Virus record (IMG/VR): IMGVR_UViG_3300034198_013760
Span: 1-64,000 of that record
Direction: 5' to 3' (one strand)
Source: a virus
DNA length: 64,000 nucleotides
Positions 28,942 through 37,811 of this stretch are shown here, piece after piece. Positions within the stretch are counted from its first letter, which is position 1, and the number at the start of each line of letters is the position of its first letter. The notes below the pieces were generated by a model that was not told the DNA's origin, did no database searches, and was given only the letters and a program-made list of their open reading frames with translations. Made by a program: the position numbers and the translations under genes.

Positions 28942-31900
28942 TAATTAAGTTTGTTTTTTCCATTAAAAGTTTTTCTATTTGGAATAGAATTACCATCTTT
29001 ATATAAATCTTTAAATAAATTAACAACAGTATTACTTGGATTTTGTTGGGTGGTAAATGTGAATTTTCTAACTTTTCCTTTGTTGTATGGAGTCCAAGTT
29101 TTAAATTGATTGTTTTCCATAAACGTTTTAATTATTTTTTGTTCTTCGTCATATTCTTCTTTTACCGCAACTTTAAAGTTATTGAACCAATCTTTAGTAT
29201 AGTCTAATAAATTTAAACCTGAACTTGTTTTGTCTGCAATATCTTTAGGTATTAATTTATTTATGAAATTATTATATAAATCATCATTTAATAAAATTTT
29301 ACACATAATAGCGTAAAATCGTATATTAGCTTGTCCACAACAACTCGGACCTGTTAACCCTGACTTATCACTATATTGTGTTAAATTACTAGGGTCATAC
29401 TTCATGTCAATAATTTGAGCGTTTGCTAAAGTATTATAATAGGTTAATATGTTACTTGTTGCCGCACTATAATCATCAGTTAATTCTACTAAAGTATCTG
29501 TCGCGGTTGAACCTGCCTGTACTTCATTTGTAGGTAATATATCATACACAACAACTTTTTGGTCTGTCTTTATAAATCCATCATGACTATCTGTCACGAT
29601 ATCAATTTTTCTCATTTTTATTACCAAATCAGTTTGGATAGAAGTTATTTCGTTATCAACACTAGTCAATGCCGTTAATATACCATTCTCCGCTTCTTGT
29701 ACCGCATTTCTTAAATTAGCCTTAACTTTACCAATCACTGAGTTATCAAATCTAGAATCATATAAATTTTGGATGTATTGAAACCCTGACCCTCCAATTG
29801 AGGATGGAGAATTTATATCATTTATAATTTTATTAACTAATTTTTTTATTTCTCTTTGCGAATCACTAGGTCTTCCTACTATTTTTATTGCATTCGGAGT
29901 AGTGTTTAAATAAATATTTCCATCAACAAAGTTTCTATTTTGCATATATGCTGACCAAATTTGGAAATTGTAGTCCTTTGTAATTTGTTCGGCTTTATTT
30001 GGAATAATATCAAAATATGCTTGTCCTGAAGATAAAAACTCATCCATTATTTTTTGATATGTAATATTACCAGTAGAACCTGTATCAGAATCCACTTTAG
30101 ATTCAATACTTCCAATTGTGGTTCCTCCATCGTTTTCAGTTTGGTTAACCACATTATTAACACCAACAACAGGTGTATTATCAACTATTCCCTTAAGAAT
30201 TTCATCATCAAATTTCTTAAATGAATCGTCTGTCCAATCAGCTCTTTCATCATATATTTCTGTATTTGCATAATAGTTAAATGATAGTGCGTTTTGTAAT
30301 TTATCAATAGGTTCTTTCAATCCTGAACCTCCGACAAAATTAAAATTTAAGGTAATGTTTGCAATCATTGGTTGAACTCCGATACCTTCGGGGTTCATAT
30401 CAAATGTTACAGGGTCATACGCTATTTGTAATTGTGTGGGTATAATTTTTGTATTATAAAAATCCCCAATTCGTAAAACAAGAACAGGAGGTGCTCCAAA
30501 ACTAGTATTAACCGCTCCCGTATATTTTGGTTTTCCATCCGTACCTATAATAGGGATAGTATCTCCAGGTCTTGTACATTGTTGTAAAAACGTTAGTCTT
30601 GAATTTAACCCTTCAGGTGTTATCGCATGAAATGCCGGTGAAAAATACTTAATCTTTTGTTTTATCGTATCATAAAACATAGGATTCTCTTCTTCAATCA
30701 TTTCAAAATAATTACATTCTGTTAATAGGCTTCTTAATATTTTTTTACTAATACCATCTTTTATTTTTTGAGTTGTCGATATGGTAGGTGTTAATGGCAC
30801 TGCGGATTCATAACCAGGAGCGGCTCCGTTACCATTTTGATTTGAGGTGTTATTATTTGGAGTTACCTGAGCAGATGGGTCTATACTCGCGTTTATTGAT
30901 GATATACCACTTTTTCTACACGCCATAGCATTGACGCTGTATATTTTTTTATCGTCAGTTAAATTAGGCGTTGGGTCGGGACAAGAAAAAGGACCTAAAG
31001 TTCCCCCACCTTTTAATTTTGGAGTCACTGTTGTAAATTCCCCTGTTGCTATTCCATCTTTAATTGATAATTGTCCGCTTTTTAAATACGGGTTTAATTT
31101 ACCTGATTGCCAATTTGCAATAAAGTTTTGTACTGAACTTATTCTTCTTTTTGATAAATTAAGATTGTAATTAGCGTCCCCAATACCTGAAGAACTTCCA
31201 TCTAAAACAATTTCTATTTTACCTGTTGTATTTAATTGGTCTGTTGTTTTGTTGGATTCAAAGAAAGAACTAATAGAGTCTAATAACTCCGTGACTTGAT
31301 TAAAATTATCTATTACCACATTATTAAAAAATGTAGTCACTTGGTCTTTTTCTTCGTTTGTTGAATTTTTGCTTTCATATAACGAAATGTTCGATAATGA
31401 TGTATATGAATTATACGTATCAACATAATTAACATTTGATGTTGTTTGAGTCGTATTTGGATTTGGTATGTCATTATCAAAATAAAATCCGATACCAATC
31501 CATTTTTGGAAATCTGGTTTTGAATTTCCGTCTGTGGACGATTTTACTTGTGGGGTTTGTTGTACAACAGTATTAGTTACCGCCTTAGCGTCTTCTGCGG
31601 TAACATTTGGATTAGAAATTATCTGTTGTAGTGCCGACAATTCACTAACAGGTATTGTATTATATTTTTTGGCTAATTCATATATATCATATTTTTTACA
31701 TCCAGCAAAAAATGAATCTATAACACCATTAATCAATTCATTACTTTTACCTTTTAATTCTTTTTCAACAATAATATTCAATATAGATGGGTGGTCTACA
31801 ATTATACTCCAACTTAAACTACCACTTCTAGATGTACTTTTATAAGTATAAATTGGTTCGGGTCTTCCTAAGAATTCTTGAGCGGGAAACGAAACAGTTG

Positions 31901-33893
31901 TACTTTCAGTAAATTTAATATTATAAGGAGGAAACCACATTATTCTACCTCCATTAGGTCCTCTCTCACATTCAGGTAAATCCAAATAAGTCAATCCGGG
32001 TCTGTTTGATGTTCTCCATGCTAAATTTTCAATAGAGAACATATATTTTTGTACTCTACCGTCTTTGATGTTAGTTGAACTTGTTGTAGATGTAGATTTT
32101 AATGGGGCAATATTTAAATTATATGTGTTATTTAATACCGAATAAGCAAATCTTCTGATATTTCCATCTTTTTTCTGTAAATCAGAATACGCCATATAAG
32201 GTACGTCTTTACTAAACACTCTACAATATTCTTTTCCAACTACAACTCCATTACCTTCATCTACGTATGTTAGTACTTTAGAACCTTTAGTTATTTCTTT
32301 ATACCCATCATTAAAAACCTTACTTAATTGGTTAATTGCGTTACCCACATGACTTAATCTTTTTCCTCCACCAGGGGTTGAATCAACTATTCTTTGTGTT
32401 TGGTCTAATATAGAACTTTGTTTAAACTCATATCCTTGAGTTAATTCTTCTTCTATTTTTGTTTTAACTAATTGGTTATATTTTGGGTCAGCGGAGCCTT
32501 GGTCTCCTCCTGCTGTCGCATAATACCCAGGGTTATTATATTTTGGTGATGTCCATACTAATCCTCCTGAAGTACCCCCATTATCACCTGTCCCATTTCC
32601 ATTTAATCCAAATTTAAATTTTAAATTTTCCCCTTCAAAATCTTTTGCTAATTTATCAGGACCATATACTGGCGATGGAGATTCTTGTCCAAAAGGATTT
32701 AAAGGTATTTCACCGGCAGGTGAATTTATTCTTGAAGCATTAAGTTGTTTACTTCCAACATAATATGCGGCCTTTGTCGGACTGTCTTGATTTGCAAAAA
32801 GACCTTTAACTTTATCAAAAACTTCGGCAACAAGACTTTTATCATAATCAGGAGCATATCGATTATAACCTAAATTATAATATAATGCAGATTTTTGTCC
32901 CCCACCCGTATTATTTAAAAATAACTGAGATGGTGATTTTTGTGATAAAAATCTACCAAAAACTTTACCTAAGAATCCTCCTCTTGGGTCTTTTCCACCA
33001 TTAAACGCTTTTGATATTTGTCCAAAAGAACTTAAATTTGCTTCATCGGTATTAAAGTAATCCCCTGGTATTACTGAACCAGGGTAATAAAATCCTCCTA
33101 ATCTAGCAGCAAAATCAGCCGCCTCCAAAAGAATATTACTTGGTCTTGTAATAACCCAATCCCTTTCAATCAAAGGTCTTCTTCCTTGTAATAATGAAAT
33201 TGCTTCTAATGGGTCTCCTATTGCGTTGGCTAAATTAACTCTACCTATAGTATTCCTAATTAATTCTTGTGCAATTCTTTCTCTAAACTCTTGTTTTAGT
33301 GTTTTAGCACCTAATTGAGCAATGAATGAATCTTGAGATAACGAACCGTCACTTCCGACAGGGTCGTCTTGCATTAATATTTGGTATGGTGAATATGAAC
33401 TAGGAACAAAATTAACAGGACCCGGATTTGCATAAAACGAATATAACGGAGCTAACTGTAAATTTCCAACCGATTCTATTTGTATTTCATTATAGGAATA
33501 TCTATTTAATGCCGGTAAGTTTTTTTCTGCCGTAACCTGAGAAAATGGTGGCCAACTTGCCCCATCATAACTCTGTTGTGGTAATGACGCATCCATTACC
33601 GTATACTCACCTAAATTAGATTGTATATTTGCTAATCCACCCGCATTAATATTTTTATTATATCCCCCATCAGGCCCATATGCGTTTAAAGGATATAATC
33701 GGTCAGCAAATGGGTCATCGGAAATTAAATTATCAGGTGAATTATATACTCCTTCATCTCTAAGAACAACTTCATATGTTATATTTCCTGGTGGCGGAGT
33801 ATAAACACCCGGCACCGTATATGGTGACAGGTTTCTTGCTATAAGCTTTTTCCTGAAATGTTCTGTAGAAGGAAATGTTAAACTACTTGGCAT
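28941..33893 (-). CDS. Giant tail protein with embedded OmpA-like domain, 1650 aa
   Basis: A long structural protein between the tape measure and gp53-like genes. At about residues 890-1000 it carries an OmpA C-terminal-like peptidoglycan-binding pattern: IEIVLDGSSSGIGDANYNLN then LSKRRISSVQNFI and, after a loop, AMACRKSGISS. About residues 1130-1220 read LVLRIGDFYNTKIIPTQLQI and later FNPEGIG-type text, suggesting a tube- or hub-like beta domain. Position suggests a central baseplate spike or hub component, and the OmpA-like module would let the tip engage the cell wall. The N-terminus starts MPSSLTFPSTEHFRKKLIAR. No membrane segment seen. The domain call is from pattern only. Confidence 0.62.
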   Translation of the reverse strand: MPSSLTFPSTEHFRKKLIARNLSPYTVPGVYTPPPGNITYEVVLRDEGVYNSPDNLISDDPFADRLYPLNAYGPDGGYNKNINAGGLANIQSNLGEYTVMDASLPQQSYDGASWPPFSQVTAEKNLPALNRYSYNEIQIESVGNLQLAPLYSFYANPGPVNFVPSSYSPYQILMQDDPVGSDGSLSQDSFIAQLGAKTLKQEFRERIAQELIRNTIGRVNLANAIGDPLEAISLLQGRRPLIERDWVITRPSNILLEAADFAARLGGFYYPGSVIPGDYFNTDEANLSSFGQISKAFNGGKDPRGGFLGKVFGRFLSQKSPSQLFLNNTGGGQKSALYYNLGYNRYAPDYDKSLVAEVFDKVKGLFANQDSPTKAAYYVGSKQLNASRINSPAGEIPLNPFGQESPSPVYGPDKLAKDFEGENLKFKFGLNGNGTGDNGGTSGGLVWTSPKYNNPGYYATAGGDQGSADPKYNQLVKTKIEEELTQGYEFKQSSILDQTQRIVDSTPGGGKRLSHVGNAINQLSKVFNDGYKEITKGSKVLTYVDEGNGVVVGKEYCRVFSKDVPYMAYSDLQKKDGNIRRFAYSVLNNTYNLNIAPLKSTSTTSSTNIKDGRVQKYMFSIENLAWRTSNRPGLTYLDLPECERGPNGGRIMWFPPYNIKFTESTTVSFPAQEFLGRPEPIYTYKSTSRSGSLSWSIIVDHPSILNIIVEKELKGKSNELINGVIDSFFAGCKKYDIYELAKKYNTIPVSELSALQQIISNPNVTAEDAKAVTNTVVQQTPQVKSSTDGNSKPDFQKWIGIGFYFDNDIPNPNTTQTTSNVNYVDTYNSYTSLSNISLYESKNSTNEEKDQVTTFFNNVVIDNFNQVTELLDSISSFFESNKTTDQLNTTGKIEIVLDGSSSGIGDANYNLNLSKRRISSVQNFIANWQSGKLNPYLKSGQLSIKDGIATGEFTTVTPKLKGGGTLGPFSCPDPTPNLTDDKKIYSVNAMACRKSGISSINASIDPSAQVTPNNNTSNQNGNGAAPGYESAVPLTPTISTTQKIKDGISKKILRSLLTECNYFEMIEEENPMFYDTIKQKIKYFSPAFHAITPEGLNSRLTFLQQCTRPGDTIPIIGTDGKPKYTGAVNTSFGAPPVLVLRIGDFYNTKIIPTQLQIAYDPVTFDMNPEGIGVQPMIANITLNFNFVGGSGLKEPIDKLQNALSFNYYANTEIYDERADWTDDSFKKFDDEILKGIVDNTPVVGVNNVVNQTENDGGTTIGSIESKVDSDTGSTGNITYQKIMDEFLSSGQAYFDIIPNKAEQITKDYNFQIWSAYMQNRNFVDGNIYLNTTPNAIKIVGRPSDSQREIKKLVNKIINDINSPSSIGGSGFQYIQNLYDSRFDNSVIGKVKANLRNAVQEAENGILTALTSVDNEITSIQTDLVIKMRKIDIVTDSHDGFIKTDQKVVVYDILPTNEVQAGSTATDTLVELTDDYSAATSNILTYYNTLANAQIIDMKYDPSNLTQYSDKSGLTGPSCCGQANIRFYAIMCKILLNDDLYNNFINKLIPKDIADKTSSGLNLLDYTKDWFNNFKVAVKEEYDEEQKIIKTFMENNQFKTWTPYNKGKVRKFTFTTQQNPSNTVVNLFKDLYKDGNSIPNRKTFNGKNKLN

Positions 33894-33905
33894 ATCTTAT
33901 TTCTA

Positions 33906-33912
33906 ATAAATA
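33906..33912 (-). promoter_or_regulatory. TATTTAT promoter-like element before the 1650-aa gene
   Basis: Coding-strand context TCTATTTATTAG, ending 12 bases before the ATG at 33893, in the 35-base gap after the tape measure gene. Confidence 0.38.
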
Positions 33913-33928
33913 GATATTTTTTTATTTT

Positions 33929-36154
33929 TTATCTAAAGATTATTGGATTTTTAGGTGTTAACGGAGAACCAACAATGTTTTGCATTTGACTTGTTTGTGT
34001 TTCAACTATGTTTGTTATTTTACTTCCAATATCAGAACTACTTAACGCCCTCATCAAACTTTCTTTAAATTCTGTAGGTGTTACATTAATGTCAATCGAC
34101 CCTTGGACATTTACAACATTTGATTGTGGTGTAGTAGTTGTTTGAGTGTTAGCCTGATTTTGTACAAAATTAGGTATATTTTGAATATTAGTATTTTGAG
34201 GTTGTGGTGATGGTATAACAGTAGGAGTATTATTAACCATATTTGGTACAGATGCGGTCACTATATTTGGATTCGCAGGAGTGACAAAATTTGGTACTGT
34301 AGCATTAACTATATTTGGTACTGTTGCGTTAACAAAATTTGGTACTGTTGCATTAACCACATTTGGCGTTGATACCTGAACTACATTTGGTACGTTATTA
34401 ACATTTGGTGTGTTATTAACATTTGGTGTATTATTACCTTGGCCTGATACTAATTTATCTATTTTTAATCCAAAACTACCAATTGCGCTATTAAGTTTTT
34501 CAATTACTTTATTAACTTCATCAATATCAAAAGGAGAGCCTATTGCTTCAGCTCTTTGTCCTACTCTTTCAGGAATATTTTGTACATTAGTAATTAAAGT
34601 ATCTTTTATTGTGGTTGCGATTTCGGTTAATTTTGTCAAAGCTTTTACATCTTCCCCTTTCATTAAGTATCCAACCATTTCTGACATTTGTGAACTAACT
34701 TTTGTAAAAGTATCATTCAAGGTCTTTGGGGTTAAAAATCCTTCTTTATCCCCTTGGTCTAGTTTTCTATCGACACCCATTGTTGCCGCCAAAGCTTCGA
34801 CCGCAACACTCATGGTCTTTGCCGCCTTTTCTATCGCACTTGGTCCTCCCCCTTCACCAGGTGCCATAGCCGCTCTTGCCGCAGCTCTTGGTACTACACC
34901 TTGTAAAGCCTTCATATCGTCTTGGATATTTTTAAGATATCCATTTGCCTGTCTTTGTAAATCAACTGCGCTGGCAGCGGGTTTATTCGCCTCCTTTAAT
35001 TGATTCATATTTTCTTTACGGAGTTCAGAAACTTCTTTTGTCACAGTAACCATTTGACCTGTTTGTCGGTCTAATTCATCATAAGTAACAACGTATTTAC
35101 CTTCAAACTTAGTACCTTTTTCTCCCAACTGAGCCATTCCAGCAATCATCTTTCTGTCTTCATCATTCGCAAAATCAGAAGGGAATGAAATTTCTTTCAT
35201 TTTTCTATCAAAATCCGCCGCAGATGTTCCCCATTTAGTTAAAGTTTCAAGAGGAATGTTTAACTCCTTGGCCAATTCTCTTATTCGACCCTGTTCACCT
35301 GGCAATATTCTCATACTTTGAGTTTTTTCATCAAAGTATGTCATCGTTTTTAATGCCTCTCCAACAGATTCTTGCAATTTTTCTGGGTCGTTACGAGCCA
35401 TATCCATCAATTTATATGGGTCTAATAACGAATTAACTTGTACTCCTAACCTTTGGAAAGATGCCGACATCTCCATTGCCTTTGCCGGGTCAAATAAAGT
35501 ATCCGCCAATCCAAGAGTAGTCTTCATGTCAATTCTAAGTAAAGCCGCGTTGGCTGCCATCTTAGCCATTCCTTGTACTCCACCTTCAAAATTGTAGTTG
35601 TTTAGTTTGGACATACTTTCCCCTATTTGGGAATAAACCGCACTTGTAGTAACACCTAAAGCTCTTGCTTGATTAATAATATCGGTCATTTCATGTCCGA
35701 TATTGTATATACCATATCCAGCATCAGTGAAATTTTTAGTCATAGTTGCAGTTGCAGTTCCAATATCTGTAACTCCATCACTAACTAAACTAGCCGAAGC
35801 ATATAAATCTTTATAAGATTCCGAATTTAAAATTGTTTGTGTTTTTAAAGATGAGATAATACCCATCTGAATTTTACCAACATCTTGTATTGTACCACCC
35901 AAAGCAACCACTGAAGGTGTTGCCTCAGTTATGGTTGTTCTAATTGCGTTTGCAAATCCTTGGGTTCCTCCAAATGCCCTTGCGACAGCATTTACTTGAG
36001 TCTCCAAGTCTTTTAATGCACTCTCAAAATTTTTAACTGTCAACGCATTGGTTTCTCCAATCGCTTTAAATTCTGCATTTAAATCACTTAAGCTAGGAGC
36101 TGGGGACCTAGGTACATTAGACTCTCCACTAGATGGATTTGGGTTTTGTAACAT
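33929..36154 (-). CDS. Tail tape measure-like protein, 741 aa
   Basis: Mostly alpha-helical, Ala/Met/Lys-rich protein located right after the tail chaperone gene, the usual place of the tape measure. Residues 20-90 and 150-420 are helical; segments such as AARAAMAPGEGGGPSAIEKA and AVEALAATMG are typical small-residue helices. The C-terminal region (about residues 570-650) consists of degenerate 8-residue repeats around VPNFVNAT, then a Gln/Asn-rich stretch. In T4 the equivalent gp29 is 590 aa; if the usual 1.5 angstrom per residue rule holds, the tail would be somewhat over 100 nm, which is an inference. A TATTTAT element lies 20 bases upstream. Confidence 0.75.
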   Translation of the reverse strand: MLQNPNPSSGESNVPRSPAPSLSDLNAEFKAIGETNALTVKNFESALKDLETQVNAVARAFGGTQGFANAIRTTITEATPSVVALGGTIQDVGKIQMGIISSLKTQTILNSESYKDLYASASLVSDGVTDIGTATATMTKNFTDAGYGIYNIGHEMTDIINQARALGVTTSAVYSQIGESMSKLNNYNFEGGVQGMAKMAANAALLRIDMKTTLGLADTLFDPAKAMEMSASFQRLGVQVNSLLDPYKLMDMARNDPEKLQESVGEALKTMTYFDEKTQSMRILPGEQGRIRELAKELNIPLETLTKWGTSAADFDRKMKEISFPSDFANDEDRKMIAGMAQLGEKGTKFEGKYVVTYDELDRQTGQMVTVTKEVSELRKENMNQLKEANKPAASAVDLQRQANGYLKNIQDDMKALQGVVPRAAARAAMAPGEGGGPSAIEKAAKTMSVAVEALAATMGVDRKLDQGDKEGFLTPKTLNDTFTKVSSQMSEMVGYLMKGEDVKALTKLTEIATTIKDTLITNVQNIPERVGQRAEAIGSPFDIDEVNKVIEKLNSAIGSFGLKIDKLVSGQGNNTPNVNNTPNVNNVPNVVQVSTPNVVNATVPNFVNATVPNIVNATVPNFVTPANPNIVTASVPNMVNNTPTVIPSPQPQNTNIQNIPNFVQNQANTQTTTTPQSNVVNVQGSIDINVTPTEFKESLMRALSSSDIGSKITNIVETQTSQMQNIVGSPLTPKNPIIFR
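34230..34440. repeat. Degenerate 24-base tandem repeats in the tape measure C-terminus
   Basis: The unit aaatttggtactgttgc plus a variable spacer recurs about six to nine times, coding the peptide VPN(F/I/V)VNAT. Copies diverge at codon third positions towards the ends, so the array is old rather than a recent slip. Changes in copy number would alter tape measure length. Confidence 0.75.
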
Positions 36155-36174
36155 TTTTTTTAAAACATTTAATT

Positions 36175-36181
36175 ATAAATA
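36175..36181 (-). promoter_or_regulatory. TATTTAT promoter-like element before the tape measure gene
   Basis: Coding-strand context ACTATTTATAAT, ending 20 bases before the ATG at 36154. It begins just after the stop codon of the frameshift extension. Confidence 0.42.
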
Positions 36182-36187
36182 GTTATT

Positions 36188-36355
36188 CTAACCATTTTTT
36201 GGAGATAGTTCTTTAACTAATTGGTCTATAATATACTTTCTAAGATAAACCGGCATAATAAAAAAGTCCGTATAAGACACGTTTAGGTGTCTTGTACAGA
36301 CATAATATTCCATAGATTGTGTTTCTCGATAATCAGAAGAAAGGCCGAAAAAACT
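36188..36355 (-). CDS. Frameshifted C-terminal extension of the tail assembly chaperone (GT-like)
   Basis: A frame offset by +1 (or -2) from the 252-aa chaperone gene is open from 36355, overlapping its last codons, to a TAG at 36188. It encodes FGLSSDYRETQSMEYYVC, then TRHLNVSYTDFFIMPVYLRK and YIIDQLVKELSPKNG. The Glu/Tyr-rich helix followed by MP..LR..I...L is what lambda GT-type chaperone extensions look like, and it lies directly before the tape measure gene. The junction would be the TTTTTT run at 36348-36353 inside GAG TTT TTT CGG. The fusion would be about 300 aa. It could instead be translated from the ATG at 36313 (41 aa), or the frame break could be a sequence error. Confidence 0.65.
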   Translation of the reverse strand, partial: SFFGLSSDYRETQSMEYYVCTRHLNVSYTDFFIMPVYLRKYIIDQLVKELSPKNG

Positions 36356-37091
36356 CTACCCCAAAGACTATATCAACATATGTCTCTTTTCCTGATGGGG
36401 TGATTACTTTTTTTCTCAAATTGAGTCTTGGTTCATTTTCTTCAATAAATGTTCTAATATATTTTGCATCAGAGATTGGTAGTGCATCAATGTTCTGAGC
36501 GATAAATCCTCTATCTGCATTACCCTCAATTTCAACAACCATTTTGTTCAACTTCCATGTTTGTTTTGGAGCAATTCTACCTTGTGGATATCCTTCAGCC
36601 ATTTTATCCAATTCATTTAATTCACCAAATGATAAAGGTTTGATTTTAACTGTTAATCCTGATTTTGGAAGTTTTGCCGTAAAAGTACCGTCTTCACTTG
36701 GTTTTTCTTTTGTTTCTTTAAAGAATAGTTCATCTAAAACTATAGTTGTTTGTATTTGTTTTGACGGATTGTCTGGGTCTACAATATTAACAGTATATTC
36801 AGGACCAAAAGCGGTATTTCTCAAAAATATTAGAATTGATTCAATATCCCCCTGTAATAATTCGTCAGGTTTAATATCGGGTTCATAAATTTTATTTCTT
36901 AGTAATGTCATTACTAATCCGTCTTTACCAATATTTTCTCCCGCCATTAATATATTTTCATCAGCGGCAGTAAGATATCCAACTTTAATAGATTTCTTTT
37001 TTGATTTATAAAAAACCCCACCTGTTGGTAGTTTTACCACATCATGTGGTAATGTGAAATTTTGTTGACCGTATTGTTGTGATGTATCCAT
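36333..37091 (-). CDS. 26: gp26-like baseplate/tail assembly chaperone, 252 aa
   Basis: The N-terminus FTLPHDVVKLPTGGVFYKSK then KSIKVGYLTAADENILMAGE matches the T4 gp26-type baseplate family, and LSFGELNELDKMAEGYPQG with FIAQNIDALPISDAKYIRTF extends the agreement. The family behaves like a tail assembly chaperone (G protein) that wraps the tape measure. The zero-frame product ends ...GVEFFRPFF. The poly-T run six codons before the stop, together with an overlapping open frame downstream, suggests that a minority product continues into the GT-like extension. Its start follows the tail-tube terminator by seven bases, so it probably depends on read-through or an unseen promoter. Confidence 0.78.
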   Translation of the reverse strand: MDTSQQYGQQNFTLPHDVVKLPTGGVFYKSKKKSIKVGYLTAADENILMAGENIGKDGLVMTLLRNKIYEPDIKPDELLQGDIESILIFLRNTAFGPEYTVNIVDPDNPSKQIQTTIVLDELFFKETKEKPSEDGTFTAKLPKSGLTVKIKPLSFGELNELDKMAEGYPQGRIAPKQTWKLNKMVVEIEGNADRGFIAQNIDALPISDAKYIRTFIEENEPRLNLRKKVITPSGKETYVDIVFGVEFFRPFF

Positions 37092-37097
37092 TTTTTT

Positions 37098-37139
37098 AAA
37101 AAAAATTAACCGTAGAGAGTTTATAGTGTCCCTACGGTT
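37098..37139 (-). terminator. Terminator after the tail tube gene
   Basis: An 8-base-pair stem (37108-37115 AACCGTAG with 37132-37139 CTACGGTT) encloses a 16-base loop and is followed on the minus strand by TAA and eight T residues. It lies 48 bases after the tube stop and would give an abundant monocistronic tube transcript with partial read-through. Confidence 0.75.
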
Positions 37140-37186
37140 AAATATAAAATAAACTTAATATTTTTAAATGATATTTTTGAAATAAA

Positions 37187-37675
37187 TTAGTATACTAATA
37201 TACATCTATCCATTCTTAAAGATGCACTAATCATAACTAACCCTTCTTGTGAATATCCTAAATCCCCAAAACTTACGTCAGTTAAGAAAGTACCTTGTAA
37301 TATCCATTTTTCAACAACAACTCCAGTTGGGTCTAACATTTCCAAATCAACGTCTTTCTTATATCCCGCAGCGTAACCCATACGTCCTGTTACTGATTCA
37401 GCGTGTAAACGAACCCATTCCATAAGAGCTTGTGCTGCTGAAGGTCCAATTGGGTCACGGAACTTAACGTTAATTGGGTCCCAATTAAATCTACCTGCAA
37501 CATATGTTGAAGTATTTAAAAATTGTATTTCGGTAGCCCCGATTTTAATATGTGGTCTAGATGTTGATTCTACAAACCATTCGTTTATACCCAAAGTTGA
37601 AGGAAATCTAAGAATAAATCGATTCTGTCGTTTCGGTTCATAGGGTAAGGGCATTTTCATCAATAAATCAGCCAT
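37187..37675 (-). CDS. 19: Tail tube protein gp19-like
   Basis: The 162-aa product equals T4 gp19 (163 aa) in length and shows the tube family pattern: PYEPKRQNRFILRFPSTLGI at the start, VAGRFNWDPINVKFRDPIGP in the middle, then QALMEWVRLHAESVTGRMGY and KDVDLEMLDPTGVVVEKWIL. It polymerises into the inner tube through which DNA passes. It has a long 40-base leader after a TATTTAT element and a terminator downstream, fitting strong late expression. Confidence 0.92.
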   Translation of the reverse strand: MADLLMKMPLPYEPKRQNRFILRFPSTLGINEWFVESTSRPHIKIGATEIQFLNTSTYVAGRFNWDPINVKFRDPIGPSAAQALMEWVRLHAESVTGRMGYAAGYKKDVDLEMLDPTGVVVEKWILQGTFLTDVSFGDLGYSQEGLVMISASLRMDRCILVY

Positions 37676-37715
37676 GGTATCTTATTTTTTTAATTTCTTT
37701 TTTTGTTTATTACTT

Positions 37716-37722
37716 ATAAATA
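37716..37722 (-). promoter_or_regulatory. TATTTAT promoter-like element before the tail tube gene
   Basis: Coding-strand context ACTATTTATAAG, ending 40 bases before the ATG at 37675, in the 136-base gap after the HAD gene. Confidence 0.45.
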
Positions 37723-37781
37723 GTATCAAGTTCAAAATTTTTCTATTTACTTTATTTTTTATTTAGATAAATTAGTACTAG

Positions 37782-37801
37782 AACTAGTTTTATAACTAGT
37801 T
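37782..37801. repeat. Small inverted repeat after the HAD gene
   Basis: AACTAGTT occurs twice, four bases apart (37782-37789 and 37794-37801), forming an 8-base-pair hairpin 11 bases beyond the HAD stop. There is no T run, so I do not call it a terminator. Confidence 0.5.
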
Positions 37802-37811
37802 ATTAAATATT

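Noticed and set aside
34410-35003. A 197-codon open frame on the plus strand inside the tape measure gene
   Set aside because: It mirrors the Ala-rich tape measure gene; hydrophobic residues reflect reverse complement of Ala/Gly/Asn codons. No start context or neighbour supports it.
36261-36298. Inverted repeat around GTATAAGACAC/GTGTCTTGTAC as a terminator
   Set aside because: It lies inside the frameshift-extension coding frame and has no T run directly after the stem in the minus direction; it might stimulate frameshifting, but it is over 50 bases past the T run.
36241-36360. A -1 frameshift instead of +1/-2 at the chaperone gene end
   Set aside because: The -1 frame after the T run ends after about 20 codons (IIEKHNLWNIMSVQDT) with no resemblance to GT extensions, unlike the +1/-2 frame.
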